Source: WTAW01 sp964406575
GTDB lineage: Bacteria; Acidobacteriota; Aminicenantia; Aminicenantales; Aminicenantaceae
Direction of reading: 5' to 3'
Length of the DNA: 61,047 bases
NCBI GenBank assembly: GCA_964406575.1
Contig: CAYOSH010000025.1
Coordinates: forward strand, 1 to 61,047
The notes under the pieces are model-generated. The model searched no databases, was not told where the DNA came from, and saw nothing but the letters and a program-made list of their open reading frames with translations. Shown here one piece after another: positions 1 through 9,862 of this stretch (positions within the stretch are counted from its first letter, which is position 1; each line of letters begins with the position of its first letter). Both the position numbers and the translations under genes were made by a program.

Positions 1-1303
1 ATTGCTCGATCTCCATGCCGAGCCATTCCTCCAAGGTTTGAAACACCTCCTCCTGCTGTGTCTGGGATAATGTTCTTATGAATGAATAATGGTTCCCGTT
101 CTGTACCCAGAATATCTTTGCGTTCGTCGCTCCCAAGTTCTCGAGGTGGGGTGCTGACCAAGGGTCATTCTCTCCATAAATGTATATGATATTATTCCCC
201 TGAGTCAATAACCACTTGTTGATATCCTTCATGAACATCGGATCAAAAGTCAGTTGGGTATCTTCTGGTGCAAATGCACTATTCGGATATTCGTCCTCTC
301 CCTCGCTCAAGAGGTCTTTGATATTCTTAGTCACATATCCGTAATAGCCGAGCTCGGTGGCGAACTGCTTCATGGCTGTCGAATTGAATGCACTGTCCGT
401 GTAAGACCCTAGGGAGACCACTTCCCGCAAATGGTCGAACAGCTCCTGCGGAGTGGATCCCTCTCCAGGGATCGTATGGCAATCCAATATGTGGTACTGC
501 CAGAATGAGAATGGGTATTCCAGAACCGTGTATTCGAAGGCTTTGAGTGGAGTGATCTTCGTAAAAGTGAAGCCCTTTTCTTCACAGTACTCCTCATAGA
601 GCGGTAAAATGTCGGACTTGCCTCTTAGGATCGACCGCTGAAAAAGGATCAATCGATGGCGGCACAATTCATCCCCTACGTTTTCAAAAAACGCGTCGAT
701 CCGTGGCTCCTCAAGCGCCAGATTAACTGGAGTATCATAAGCGATGACTGCAACCACATCCTCGGGAAAGTGTCGGCGGTAGATCAGGGATGTCTGTCCT
801 CCTTTGCTCCATCCAGCACTCACCCATTTCTTTTTATAGATCCTCTTGAACAATTTATAAATTCTGTGATAATCGTTGCTGGCCTGACGGGAATTCAACA
901 AATTCCAATCGATTTTATCCGGCTTTGACTCTCCGAAATAGCGGTACTCCACCTGAAGTTCATTGGCCTCCAGAATCTCAGCCAGCTCCCGCACATAATT
1001 TTTGCCAGCGTCATAACCCTCGGTGATCAATGCCATCGGTCTGTCAAAACCCGCATGGGACAAAAACATCCTCTGCTGGAAAAAACCGGCTTCTGGATTC
1101 TCATGGTCGAGCGGTTGAATAAGCTTGATTGCATATTTCTTTTGAAAAAACGGTGTTTCTGGTTCCATTTCCCGGATAGCAAGGCCAGGAATTTTTTCTA
1201 GTTCAGCGACTATATCTTTGGATCGGCCTGAACAGGAAGTCAGAAAAAATACACTCAGTGCTAAAATCACGACAAGTGAAAATGATCGAGTATGATTGAC
1301 CAT
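1..1303 (-). CDS. S37 (PS-10) family peptidase lipoprotein, C-terminus cut by window edge
   Basis: I read this frame directly from the reverse strand; it is open from the ATG at 1303 to the window edge (434 codons). The N-terminus is a lipoprotein signal ending in the lipobox-like LTSCS. The body matches the PS-10 / peptidase S37 (secreted prolyl tri/tetrapeptidyl aminopeptidase) family. It shows a nucleophile elbow GWSKGGQTS near residue 160, an acidic residue in YGENDPWSAP and a histidine in QNGNHYSF near the C-terminal end, in the order Ser-Asp-His expected of an alpha/beta-hydrolase. An in-frame ATG at 1366 would add 21 polar residues before the signal peptide, so 1303 is preferred. Only the last residues appear to be missing. 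It is probably surface- or periplasm-anchored and degrades peptides. Confidence 0.8.
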   Translation of the reverse strand, partial: MVNHTRSFSLVVILALSVFFLTSCSGRSKDIVAELEKIPGLAIREMEPETPFFQKKYAIKLIQPLDHENPEAGFFQQRMFLSHAGFDRPMALITEGYDAGKNYVRELAEILEANELQVEYRYFGESKPDKIDWNLLNSRQASNDYHRIYKLFKRIYKKKWVSAGWSKGGQTSLIYRRHFPEDVVAVIAYDTPVNLALEEPRIDAFFENVGDELCRHRLILFQRSILRGKSDILPLYEEYCEEKGFTFTKITPLKAFEYTVLEYPFSFWQYHILDCHTIPGEGSTPQELFDHLREVVSLGSYTDSAFNSTAMKQFATELGYYGYVTKNIKDLLSEGEDEYPNSAFAPEDTQLTFDPMFMKDINKWLLTQGNNIIYIYGENDPWSAPHLENLGATNAKIFWVQNGNHYSFIRTLSQTQQEEVFQTLEEWLGMEIEQ

Positions 1304-1664
1304 TCTGATCTGTGTTTTTACTTCTGTTTTCAACTTGACGATTTCCCTGTAATGTCCATTGATCATTCTGCAGATTTATCCTTTAGGAATTGATTAAGCT
1401 GACTATAATTATCACAGCCAATGCAATGGGTCAACTGCCTTGATCGTGAATCAGAAAAATGGCTTCTATGGCCACTTAGAATGGACTTTTGGGGGCAAAA
1501 AACGACCTTCTAAGGAACATTCAAAGGGGTTTTTGAGGATTAATTCATTTATTATTAATAAAATAGAACAGCCAAAGCACAATAATAAATAAACCTTTTC
1601 TCTTTGATGACGTCTTAATAACATAAGATTGTTGAATGCCCGCGTTTTATGATCGGAGGTCTTG
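1304..1664. other. Intergenic region between divergent genes
   Basis: This 361-base A+T-rich gap separates the leftward S37 peptidase from the rightward beta-lactamase-like gene and must hold both promoters. I see no convincing -35/-10 pair, RNA gene or conserved frame. A strong GGAGG lies at 1655-1659, five bases before the ATG at 1665, and fixes that start. Confidence 0.4.
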
Positions 1665-3368
1665 ATGAAGCGCATTCATTGGTTTCTCATTATTTTTGCC
1701 ATTATCTTCTCGTCCACGCCATCGTGCAGTAATAAACCGAGTCTTGGAGATACATTAGAGGCGGAAATCCCAAAGCTGATGGAAGCCGCCGATATCCCTG
1801 GCTTGTCCATGGCCGTAATCCGAAATGGGAAGATTTTTTGGTCCGGAGCCTTTGGAGTTAGGAGCCGCGAAACGAACGAGCCTGTGGATGAAAACACTAT
1901 TTTTGAGGCCGCTTCCCTCACAAAAACTGTAACAGCGGCCGCGGCTTTGAAGCTTGTGGAGAGAGGCGTTCTGGATTTGGATACGCCTCTTGCGGAATAT
2001 CTTCCTTATCCGAAGCTAGCAGGAGACGAGAGGTATAAAAAAATAACAGCAAGGCATGTTCTCACCCACACGACCGGCCTTCCTAACTGGGGAAATAAAC
2101 TTCTCCGAGAACCGGGAGAACTTTACGGCTATTCGGGAGAAGGTTTTCTCTATCTTGGCCACACTCTAGAAAAACTCACCGGAATGACTTTAGAGGAGTT
2201 CGCACGAAAAGAAATATTCGAACCTTTGGGGATGTCCAGGACCAGTTATGTTTGGACCGAGCTATATGCAGCTCATGGGGCCTCCGGTCATGACCGTCAT
2301 GGATTTCCCAATCCATTGAGAAGGAGAGCGGATCCAAATGGCGGAGCAAGCCTCATAACGACCGCAAAGGATTACGCCACCTTTCTCTGTGCCATCATGA
2401 ATGATCAAGTCCTGAAGCCGGAAACCATTGATATGATGCTGACGCCCCACGTCAAAGCGACAAGCAGGCGTGAGGAGGAGAAACTGGATGATCACATTTC
2501 CTGGGGTTTCGGCTGGGGGATTCAGCCGGGAGAGACCGAAAACGGCTTCTGGCATTGGGGAGACAACGGAGACCTCCGGTCGTTCACGGTCGCTTACAGG
2601 GAACGAAAAGAAGGTCTTGTTTTCTTTGCCAATTCCGAGAATCTGTTCGCTATCGCTGAGTCGTTGATATCGCTGGTGATCAGCGACCCACAATACGCGT
2701 TCGGATGGCTGACCTACAAACGATTGGAAGACATGGAACGTGATGCTCAGATGAAAGTCGAGAAGGCCTTTGTGGGAGGAGACATCGAAACAGCCCTGAA
2801 CATGCTTGAACAGATGAGGAATCAACAACCCGAGTCTTTCAAAACACGGGATTTGAATAACATAGCCAGGTATTTGACTGAAAGAGAAAAGAACGATGAG
2901 GCCGAAGCGATCTTGAAATATATCCTTCGATTGGATCCGGAATCCGATACAGCCTGGTCGGGCCTGGCCAGGCTTTATTTTGAGACGGGTCGGAACAAAG
3001 AATCTCTCGAATGCCTCCAAAAAGCCTTAAAGTTGGATCCAAAAAACTCATTCGCCAAGATGTGCCTTCCTTGGGTCACAGAAGTCTTTCAGGCCGAAGA
3101 AAAACCCGTTATTATTCCTGAGGAAACCCTCGCGAAATATGCCGGTGCTTATGGTCCTCGTCATGTGCGCGTTCAGGAAGGCCGCCTGTATTATCAAAGA
3201 GAAGGTCAAAAGGAATTCGAGCTCGTGCCGCTCTCGGAGGATACCTTTTCCTTAAAAAACCGCGGCATTTTTCGTCTGCGCTTTGTCTCGGATGAGAGCG
3301 GAAAGGTATCAAAGGTGATCGGGATTTACCTTGGCGGCCGCACAGACGAATCCCTCCGGAATAATTAG
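1665..3368 (+). CDS. Serine beta-lactamase-like hydrolase with TPR repeats, lipoprotein
   Basis: This 567-residue protein starts at the ATG at 1665, five bases after GGAGG; the TTG at 1662 is less likely. The signal ends at a lipobox-like TPSC with Cys21. The catalytic domain (about 30-340) is a class C beta-lactamase / penicillin-binding-protein fold (PF00144) with S84-L-T-K87 as the SxxK motif, Y156-S-G as the second motif and an HWGDNGD segment in place of KTG. About residues 360-470 hold two or more TPR-like units, one ending in the typical KLDPKN. The tail resembles the small beta-barrel often found after this domain. Such proteins are usually esterases or D-amino-acid peptidases rather than true lactamases; the substrate is unknown. 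It converges with the FtsX pseudogene 48 bases downstream. Confidence 0.85.
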   Translation: MKRIHWFLIIFAIIFSSTPSCSNKPSLGDTLEAEIPKLMEAADIPGLSMAVIRNGKIFWSGAFGVRSRETNEPVDENTIFEAASLTKTVTAAAALKLVERGVLDLDTPLAEYLPYPKLAGDERYKKITARHVLTHTTGLPNWGNKLLREPGELYGYSGEGFLYLGHTLEKLTGMTLEEFARKEIFEPLGMSRTSYVWTELYAAHGASGHDRHGFPNPLRRRADPNGGASLITTAKDYATFLCAIMNDQVLKPETIDMMLTPHVKATSRREEEKLDDHISWGFGWGIQPGETENGFWHWGDNGDLRSFTVAYRERKEGLVFFANSENLFAIAESLISLVISDPQYAFGWLTYKRLEDMERDAQMKVEKAFVGGDIETALNMLEQMRNQQPESFKTRDLNNIARYLTEREKNDEAEAILKYILRLDPESDTAWSGLARLYFETGRNKESLECLQKALKLDPKNSFAKMCLPWVTEVFQAEEKPVIIPEETLAKYAGAYGPRHVRVQEGRLYYQREGQKEFELVPLSEDTFSLKNRGIFRLRFVSDESGKVSKVIGIYLGGRTDESLRNN

Positions 3369-3416
3369 GGAGAGACAACATTTGTTTTCACTTCAGATCG
3401 GCAGCCTGTCCGAGTC

Positions 3417-6042
3417 TCATTCATATCGCAGCACCTTGACAGGATTTGTGGATGCCACTTTGGCTGTCTGAGAAGCGACCGTACCCAAAGCAACTATAAC
3501 CGCAATTCCCGTGGCTAACAGAAAGATCCGGGGAGCAAGAGGAGATCTGTAAGCAAAGCTCTGAAGCCATATGTGCATAGCGAAGTATGCGATCGGCCAA
3601 GCCATAAAACTGGAGACCAGCACCCATTTCGTAAACTCTTTGGAAAGCAGAACAAATATGCTCATCCCCGATGCACCAAGCACCTTTCGAATCCCGATCT
3701 CCTTAGTCCGCTGCTCAGCCGTAAAGGCGGCCAGACCAAAGAGTCCCAAACAGGCAATGGCCACTGCCAGAATGCTAAAGACATCGAACATGCTTCCCAG
3801 TCTGTATTCAGACCTGTATGCACTGTCGAAGATGTCGTCAAAAAAAATGTAATCTAAGGGATAGTGTGGAGAAAAATCCTTCCACGTCTTTTCCAGAAAA
3901 CCGAGTGTTTCAGGGATGTGTCCCCCCCGGATTTTTACGGAGAGATAATAGACATATTTCTGATTTTTGCGATAATACAGGCACATGGGATCGATGCCCC
4001 TGTGGAGGGAGTGGAAATTAAAATTCTTTACGACACCCACAACCTGTCCCACATCTCCCCACCAGATCTGAAACTCGCGCCCCAGGGGTTGCTCCCATTC
4101 CAAAGCCTCGACAAGGGATTCGTTGAAGAGAAAAGCACTCTGGGCGTCGGAGAGGAAATCTTCAGAAAAATTCCTTCCCTCTAAAATTTCGATCCCGAAG
4201 ACATTCGCGTAATCCTCATCCACATAGCTGACATAGATATCAAAATTTTTGAAAATCTTCCGGCTTTCCCGGCCACATGGGGCCCATTTGGCTTTGGATA
4301 TTATTGGGAAGAGCATCTGTGGCGGTCGCCGCGATCACATTGGGATTGGTTTTCAATTGTGTTTTAAGGGCATCAAAACTCTGTGTGACATCGGGATCAT
4401 GGAGGCGGACCACAACAATCTGGTCTTTTTTATAACCCACATCCTTATTTTTTATAAAATCGAGTTGTGAGCGGACAACAACGGCGCATGCAATGAGGCT
4501 CACAGATACGACAAATTGGAACACAACGAGAACATCCCTCAGCAGAGTTCCTCCACGGCCGCCCACAATCTGCCTTTTTAACACGCGAACCGGCCGAACC
4601 GCTGAAATAAAAAGGGCGGGATAGCTCCCTGCCAATAAATTTACAAATCCCACAACGATCAAGAGTTCAAGGATGAGCTTAGGAGAATTCAGGAGAGAAA
4701 AACTCAAGTCGCGCTCCACAAAGCCGCTGAAGGAAGGCAGCATCACCTAGACAAGAGCCAGGGCAAGACACAAGGCTAGAAGCATGAAAAGTAAAGACTC
4801 CCCATAGAATTGTTTAATAAGGTGATGGCGCAGGGCACCTACGACTTTGCGGATGGCCACCTCTTTGCCGCGTTTGGTGGATCGGGCCGTGGCCAGATTC
4901 ATGTAATTGATACAGGCGATGATCAAAATGAGGAAGGCGATAGTAGAGAACAAGTAGATATTCTTGATGTCGTTTGTGGGGGCGTATTCTCCATCCAGGT
5001 CTGAATGGAGATGGATTTTGGTCAGAGGCTGAAGGAAAGGACGGCAATACCTTCGGCCACCGGGCCAGATCTCATCGGGGCCATACTTTCGATAGAGCTC
5101 CGGTATCCGCTGTTCCACAGTCTTTGGGTCGGCTCCATCACGCAGAAGCACATACGTGGTCGTGCCGAAGTTCTCCCATTTGGCCAGATCCAGCTCGGCA
5201 AACTGTGCATAGGCTTGCATAGGGATGATAAGGTCCATGACAAAATGGGAATTTTGGGGCATATTTTTTAGTAACCCCGTGACCTTCAAATCGCGGGAAT
5301 TTGCGTAGCGGATGACCTTACCCATCGGATTTTCGAGGCCAAAAATCCGCTCTGCTTTCCTTTGGGAGAGGACGATCGAATAGGGATCATTCAACACGGT
5401 ATCAGGATTTCCTCTGAGCAGAGAGATTGAAAACATCTCGAATATTTGAGGTTCGGCGTAAATGACTTCGTCTTCTAAAAAATCCTGGTTGTTGTAAGTT
5501 AGAAGGACATTCCTGTTGCGAGCAAAACGTGTTGCGGATTCAACTTCTGGAAATTCTTCCACCATGGCTGGTGCTAATGGAGTCACGGTCCGGGTCATGG
5601 CCGTCTTTCCCCCGTGTGTGTGCCCATGTGGCAACTCGTTGGCCACACGAAAAATCCGATTTGCCTTTGTGTTGTATTGGTCATAGCTGAGTTCGAACTG
5701 GACATAGATCATTATCAGAAAAAAGAACGTCAACCCCAGAGTAAGACCAAAAACATTGATGATGGTGAAGCTTTTCTGCCTTCGCATATGACGCACGGCC
5801 GTTATCAGATAATGTTTCGACATAAAACAGCTCCACTTGATTAAATATTTGCCATAGGTCGGGATGGTTTTAAAGACCTGGATACGATACCAGTATCTGG
5901 CTCTTGATGGGCTGATCTTTTCTTTTATTTGCTGAAACTCCTCCTCGAGATCGCCGGCCCATTCAAACGCCTCTTCGTAGCGTCTCATAAAAGTCAAGAG
6001 CCATCGAGCCAGTCGTGGAGGTTTTGTTGAATCTGGCCTCAT
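3417..6042 (-). pseudogene. FtsX/MacB-type ABC transporter permease with prefix domain, broken by one stop and one frameshift
   Basis: Three reading-frame pieces together give one full-length permease of about 870 residues. It has a PadR-associated permease prefix domain (about 1-75), an FtsX core (about 80-430 and onward) with a MacB-like periplasmic domain, a second copy of the core, and the family C-terminus NPVKVLRYE. The first lesion is an in-frame TAG at 4747-4749, inside the segment ALALV-stop-VMLPSF. The intact paralogue at 27701-30277 has two ordinary residues at the matching place. The second lesion is a one-base frameshift at about 4242-4256 in a T/A-rich run, joining PGKPEDF to NFDIYVSYVD. 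Everything else is well preserved, so the damage is recent or is a consensus error. The ATG overlaps the PadR stop as ATGA, implying translational coupling. Such permeases usually need a separate MacB-like ATPase, which is not in the window. Confidence 0.85.
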
Positions 6043-6374
6043 GACAATTTCACCCTGTCCGCAGCGATTTTGGGAAGGCCGTCCCAGATCTTGCGGTGGA
6101 GCTCCCGGGCTTCTTGGAGGGCTTGAATTCCTTTAGCCGTTAGATCGTAGTAGATTTTGCCTCGCCCTCCCCTTTGGGGGGTGGGATACCCAAGCCTCTT
6201 CCTCACATAGCCTTTTCGGAGAAGTTGATCCAGGGCGTTATACAGAGTGCCGTAAACGATATCCTTGTTAACGATCTCAGACACAGCTTGACGGATAGAG
6301 ACACCATAAGCTTCATCTTTGAGCCTGAGTATTGTGGTCAATATGATCTCCTCTAATACCGTGATTTCTTTCAT
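6039..6374 (-). CDS. PadR family transcriptional regulator
   Basis: This 111-residue winged-helix protein is of PadR type. It begins with the family pattern LEEIILTTILRLKDEAYGV, followed by the wing region YGTLYNALDQLLRKGYV and a C-terminal dimerisation helix. A GAGGAG sits upstream of the ATG. The stop overlaps the start of the following permease by four bases (ATGA). PadR genes paired with FtsX permeases carrying the prefix domain are a recognised arrangement; the regulator probably represses its own operon in response to a small compound. The palindrome at 6400-6435 just upstream is a likely operator. With the permease broken, the regulator may have lost its purpose. Confidence 0.9.
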   Translation of the reverse strand: MKEITVLEEIILTTILRLKDEAYGVSIRQAVSEIVNKDIVYGTLYNALDQLLRKGYVRKRLGYPTPQRGGRGKIYYDLTAKGIQALQEARELHRKIWDGLPKIAADRVKLS

Positions 6375-6399
6375 TGGAAGGGCTCCTCTTTCATTTTTC

Positions 6400-6435
6400 C
6401 GTAAATGTTGTATATATATTTATACGTAATTTACG
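6400..6435 (-). promoter_or_regulatory. Probable PadR operator/promoter region
   Basis: CGTAAAT (6400-6406) and ATTTACG (6429-6435) form a perfect inverted repeat. The right half is itself an 11-base palindrome, CGTAATTTACG (6425-6435). The spacer is almost pure A/T and contains TATA-like hexamers on the minus strand. The site lies 26-61 bases before the PadR start, where an autorepressor would bind. Binding is inferred from position and symmetry only. Confidence 0.5.
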
Positions 6436-6499
6436 AATAAAAAGTTACGATTATTTTCGATCGTCAACATACAATGGCTTTATATATAGAAAATTCTGT

Positions 6500-6742
6500 G
6501 AACAAGGGGATACAAGTCGGGCTTGGGGATTTAGCTCATGTGCTCCTTCGAATTCAATATAAGTCACACCATATCCGTTTTTTCGAGGAGCCTCTTGGAT
6601 TCACGGGCGCGCTCAACGTTGAGCATATCGTGGTCTGTTCCGTGTGCGATAAAAATACGCAGGTCATGTCCCTTTTGGATATTGACCATCGATAGCAGGG
6701 AATACGATTTATCCATAGGAGGAATTTGGCCCCCAAAGCAAT
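6500..6742 (-). pseudogene. Decayed C-terminal fragment of an alpha/beta-hydrolase (esterase or S9 peptidase type)
   Basis: On the minus strand a frame from about 6742 to a TGA at 6564-6566 encodes a segment with MVNIQKGHDLRIFIAHGTDH followed by MLNVERARESKRLLEK. A shift of one frame continues with YGVTYIEFEGAHELN. Together these match the last part of many esterases and S9-type peptidases: an 'HGTDD' acidic-residue loop, a helix, then the catalytic-histidine loop 'EFEGAHE'. There is no ribosome binding site, no catalytic serine region and no start, so this is the tail of a dead gene. The same stretch also holds unrelated short frames on the plus strand, which I do not regard as genes. Confidence 0.6.
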
Positions 6743-6776
6743 AAAAAAAAAGAGGGGAGGAAACCTCCCCTCTTTT
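6742..6776 (-). terminator. Rho-independent terminator of the TonB-dependent receptor gene
   Basis: Read on the minus strand, AGAGGGGAGG and CCTCCCCTCT form a ten-base-pair stem around a three-base loop. The stem is followed by a run of about nine T (forward A run at 6742-6750). It lies 24 bases after the receptor stop. Confidence 0.9.
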
Positions 6777-6799
6777 ATCGCTTCTGGTCTAATGCTGCT

Positions 6800-9700
6800 C
6801 TAGAACGTGAACCTCAGGCTGGCTTTGAAGACTCGGGTTCCATAGGCATCTTCGATATTGCCGTAATTACCGTATCTTTCGAAAGTGGGATTATTGGGAT
6901 CGCTGTAGTCCAGATAGCCGCCAGGATTCGAATCGATGTAATAGCCGCTTCTTCCAAGGGCATTCAGGATATCGAGATATGCACCAATGGTGAATCTGTC
7001 TCCGAGATGGAATCGCTTTTCCAGTCTGAGATCGAGTGTGGTGATCGGAGCGCCTCGCCTTTTTCCATTCTCTTCTGTGGGGATCGCAGCATACGGATCG
7101 CCTGGATATTTGTATCTGGGATCATTCGGGATGTAAATGTCTACAGTCCTTGTCAAATTGGTGGCGCTAGTGAAGAGATACAGAGGTCCTGAAACATGGT
7201 TGAAGTAGGCGCTGAGCACGAACTCGTAGGGCAGGATCACTGTGGATTGGATCTTGATATTGATGGGCCGGTCGTAATCGAGCCTGCCATCAGAATAGAC
7301 AAAAGCATTGGGTGTGTCGAAGCTGGCACTTGCGCCGTAGGATTGATTGTATCGGCCTCCGATATTCCCCCATGCCTTGCTCCACACGACAGATCCCAAG
7401 AGCTGCCAGTTGTTGGACATTCTCTTGTTGAAGATGAATTGGAGTGCGGTGTATTTCCTGTAGGAGCCTTGAACATTCGTATAGTAGTAGTGAATATCGG
7501 GGGCATCGGCCAACTCAGCGTAGCAATAGGAAGTGATGTCGTCCTCTGTGTTGAACTCGCCGTCATCACCGGGATCGAGAAATTCAAACCTCTCCCAGTA
7601 GGGGCTGTCCGGGCTGTATCCTTTCCAGGCTTCATCTTTTCCCAGTCCATAATCATTGACGTCCTCGAATATGTTCTTTTTGTGCTTGTAGATGAAATTA
7701 ACGCCCACGCTGAAATCCCTGGCTAACTCACTTTCGATTCCCACCGTGAACTCATCTGTGTAAGGAGCAGTCGCATCTGTGTTGATTTCCTCTTCGAGAA
7801 CGAAGGTCGCGGCGTCAGCGGGCATGTACCGAAGTGTGTAACTGTCATGTGGATCTGGGAGGCCGTCGTGATTGTTATCCACCCAGTACCAGCTTCCAGT
7901 GTCAGGATTAAAAGGATTTGCTAGCGAAAAATACTGGATCATCAGGTACTCGTTATACCTGGACCAGGTCCCTTTGACAGAGGTTTTTCCGTCGCCGAAG
8001 ACGTCGAAGGAAATTCCCAGCCTGGGTGAAAAATGAGTCCAGTTCAGGACGTCCATGGCTCCGAGCGTAAATTCGCTGAAAGGAGATTCATCGCCGGCAA
8101 TAAGGGGAAGAACACCATAGGGATCGACGGTTGCCGCGTGGTATTGTTCCGGGAAACTTCCCTGGCTCGTGTCGAACCTGACTCCCAAATTCAAGGTCAG
8201 ACGGTTTTTGATGGTCATGCTGTCCTGGATGAATGCGCCCCATCTTTGCATCTGGTTCTTGGTGACAGAGCCTCCCTCCTCTCCCGCACAGATGTAGGTA
8301 TAGAACCGACCACGATTTGGATCCGTATCTGTGGGATAAGAGTAGATGCTGCCGTCATAGTACCAGAAATAAAAGGGATCTTCTCTCCACCAATCCCAGC
8401 TGGAATAGGTTTTCTCATATTCCACTCCCATCTTGATCTCGTGGTTTCCACCGAGGAAGTCATCCTGGAACACGCTCACAGAGGCAGAAGGATTCAGCCG
8501 TTTGCGGATATAATTTTCCTGGTAACGGGGATTGTTTCTGTAAATGCCGTAGTACCTGTCATAATTCCGGGGAGCATCTGCGATAGCGTAGGCGCTGTAA
8601 CCGTTGGGGAACCAGCGGTAGATGTATCCGAATCGTAGATCGAGATAGGCATTCTGGTTCAACACCCAGTTGAGCTGGGAGCTGATGGTGTGACCCATTT
8701 CTCCGTCCCATGCAACCGTTGCGGTCTTATCCAGAAAATTCTGTATCGCGTTGGTGTAGAACTCTTCTGTGATTCTGGCAAGATTGTACGTGGTCATCCA
8801 CCTGACATTCGAAGCAAGTTGGAACGTCAACTTTCCAAAGACATTGTATTCGTCGTGAGGCGCCGCATCGAGAGTGTATACTCTTTCACCGCTAGCAATT
8901 GTCTCATCCCACACAATATGGTTAAAATCCCGCGACCAGTTGAAATACCGGCCGTTTGTGAAAAACCATATCTTGTCCTTGATGATAGGGCCTCCAAGGA
9001 ATAAAGAAAAATCCTTCCAAGAATTCCAGCCGCTTGGCTTGGTGAGGCCTACGGCTGCCAGGTCTTCTTCGCTCAAGAGGCTCTTCTGCATATCCTCGTT
9101 GTAGAACTCGGTAGTAGCGCCACCATGGAATTCATTTCCGCCGGATTTGGTCACGATGTTGATGAAGCCCGCATCGGCCAATCCCACTTCTGCCGGATGA
9201 CCGGAGAGCCCCATTTCCACTTCCTCGTACACATCGATGTTGATGTTCGTCATGGGATACATGACCACCGGGTCATTGATCGACACGCCATCTACAGAAT
9301 ACTGGTTTCCACGGACAGTTCCTCCTGAAATAAAGCTTGTCCTGCGGTAACTCACGTCTTCAGAAACCGAACCAGGAACCGAATTCAACACGTCATAGAG
9401 ATCTCTGGCTATGGGCATGTTGTAGATAAAGCTCTTGGAGTAGTTGACAGTTGTCTTTGAAGCCCTGACATCGACCGTGGGCGAAACGGCCACCACAGTA
9501 ACCTCTTCCTGGAGGGAGCTCAATTCCATGGTGATGGAGAAGTTTGTGTCCTTACCGACACTGACATTGAGGCCCGGGCGGAGCATTGTCTTAAACCCGG
9601 GCATCTCGAATGTGCATTTGTAGTCAGACCCAGGGGGTACAGAAGGGAAACGGAATGTTCCGGCTTCCGAAGTGACGAATGAGATCTGCCCCTGCAAGGC

Positions 9701-9862
9701 CGGTCCGGTTAAGGTGACCGTACATCCTGGCAGAGGATTTCCGTCGCTGTCGATAACGTTTCCAGTAATAGATCCTGTCAATCTTTGTTGGGCGCTCAAG
9801 CTCATGGTCAGCCCGACAAAAATCATAACGATCAGCAAGAATTGAATTGATTTTCTAATCAA
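6800..9862 (-). CDS. TonB-dependent receptor / outer membrane transporter with carboxypeptidase-regulatory N-domain
   Basis: This 1020-residue protein starts at a TTG (9862) preceded by AAGGAGA at good spacing; no ATG is better placed. Residues 1-25 are a signal peptide. About 28-115 form a carboxypeptidase-regulatory-like beta-sandwich (SITGNVIDSDGNPLPGCTVT). About 120-240 are a plug domain with the segment TVRGNQYSVDGVSI. The rest is an outer-membrane beta-barrel rich in aromatic residues, ending in SLRFTF with the terminal Phe that is typical of barrel assembly signals. The architecture is that of large 'TonB-dependent receptor / Oar-like' proteins common in Acidobacteriota and Bacteroidota, which import oligomers or siderophores. 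The substrate cannot be told. It is monocistronic, with its own terminator at 6742-6776. Confidence 0.9.
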   Translation of the reverse strand: MIRKSIQFLLIVMIFVGLTMSLSAQQRLTGSITGNVIDSDGNPLPGCTVTLTGPALQGQISFVTSEAGTFRFPSVPPGSDYKCTFEMPGFKTMLRPGLNVSVGKDTNFSITMELSSLQEEVTVVAVSPTVDVRASKTTVNYSKSFIYNMPIARDLYDVLNSVPGSVSEDVSYRRTSFISGGTVRGNQYSVDGVSINDPVVMYPMTNINIDVYEEVEMGLSGHPAEVGLADAGFINIVTKSGGNEFHGGATTEFYNEDMQKSLLSEEDLAAVGLTKPSGWNSWKDFSLFLGGPIIKDKIWFFTNGRYFNWSRDFNHIVWDETIASGERVYTLDAAPHDEYNVFGKLTFQLASNVRWMTTYNLARITEEFYTNAIQNFLDKTATVAWDGEMGHTISSQLNWVLNQNAYLDLRFGYIYRWFPNGYSAYAIADAPRNYDRYYGIYRNNPRYQENYIRKRLNPSASVSVFQDDFLGGNHEIKMGVEYEKTYSSWDWWREDPFYFWYYDGSIYSYPTDTDPNRGRFYTYICAGEEGGSVTKNQMQRWGAFIQDSMTIKNRLTLNLGVRFDTSQGSFPEQYHAATVDPYGVLPLIAGDESPFSEFTLGAMDVLNWTHFSPRLGISFDVFGDGKTSVKGTWSRYNEYLMIQYFSLANPFNPDTGSWYWVDNNHDGLPDPHDSYTLRYMPADAATFVLEEEINTDATAPYTDEFTVGIESELARDFSVGVNFIYKHKKNIFEDVNDYGLGKDEAWKGYSPDSPYWERFEFLDPGDDGEFNTEDDITSYCYAELADAPDIHYYYTNVQGSYRKYTALQFIFNKRMSNNWQLLGSVVWSKAWGNIGGRYNQSYGASASFDTPNAFVYSDGRLDYDRPINIKIQSTVILPYEFVLSAYFNHVSGPLYLFTSATNLTRTVDIYIPNDPRYKYPGDPYAAIPTEENGKRRGAPITTLDLRLEKRFHLGDRFTIGAYLDILNALGRSGYYIDSNPGGYLDYSDPNNPTFERYGNYGNIEDAYGTRVFKASLRFTF

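Noticed and set aside
656..928. Plus-strand open frame of 90 codons
   Set aside because: It lies fully inside the S37 peptidase gene on the opposite strand, which has family motifs and a signal peptide.
2262..3020. Minus-strand frame of 252 codons
   Set aside because: It is a shadow of the beta-lactamase-like gene, whose catalytic motifs and Shine-Dalgarno sequence are clear.
4747..4749. TAG in the permease as a recoded (pyrrolysine or reassigned) codon
   Set aside because: The same gene also has a frameshift, and other broken genes here use TAA and TGA. No tRNA or Pyl gene is present, so reassignment would not explain the pattern.
7196..8638. Long plus-strand frames (176 and 201 codons)
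   Set aside because: They are antisense shadows of the TonB-dependent receptor gene, without ribosome binding sites or family features.
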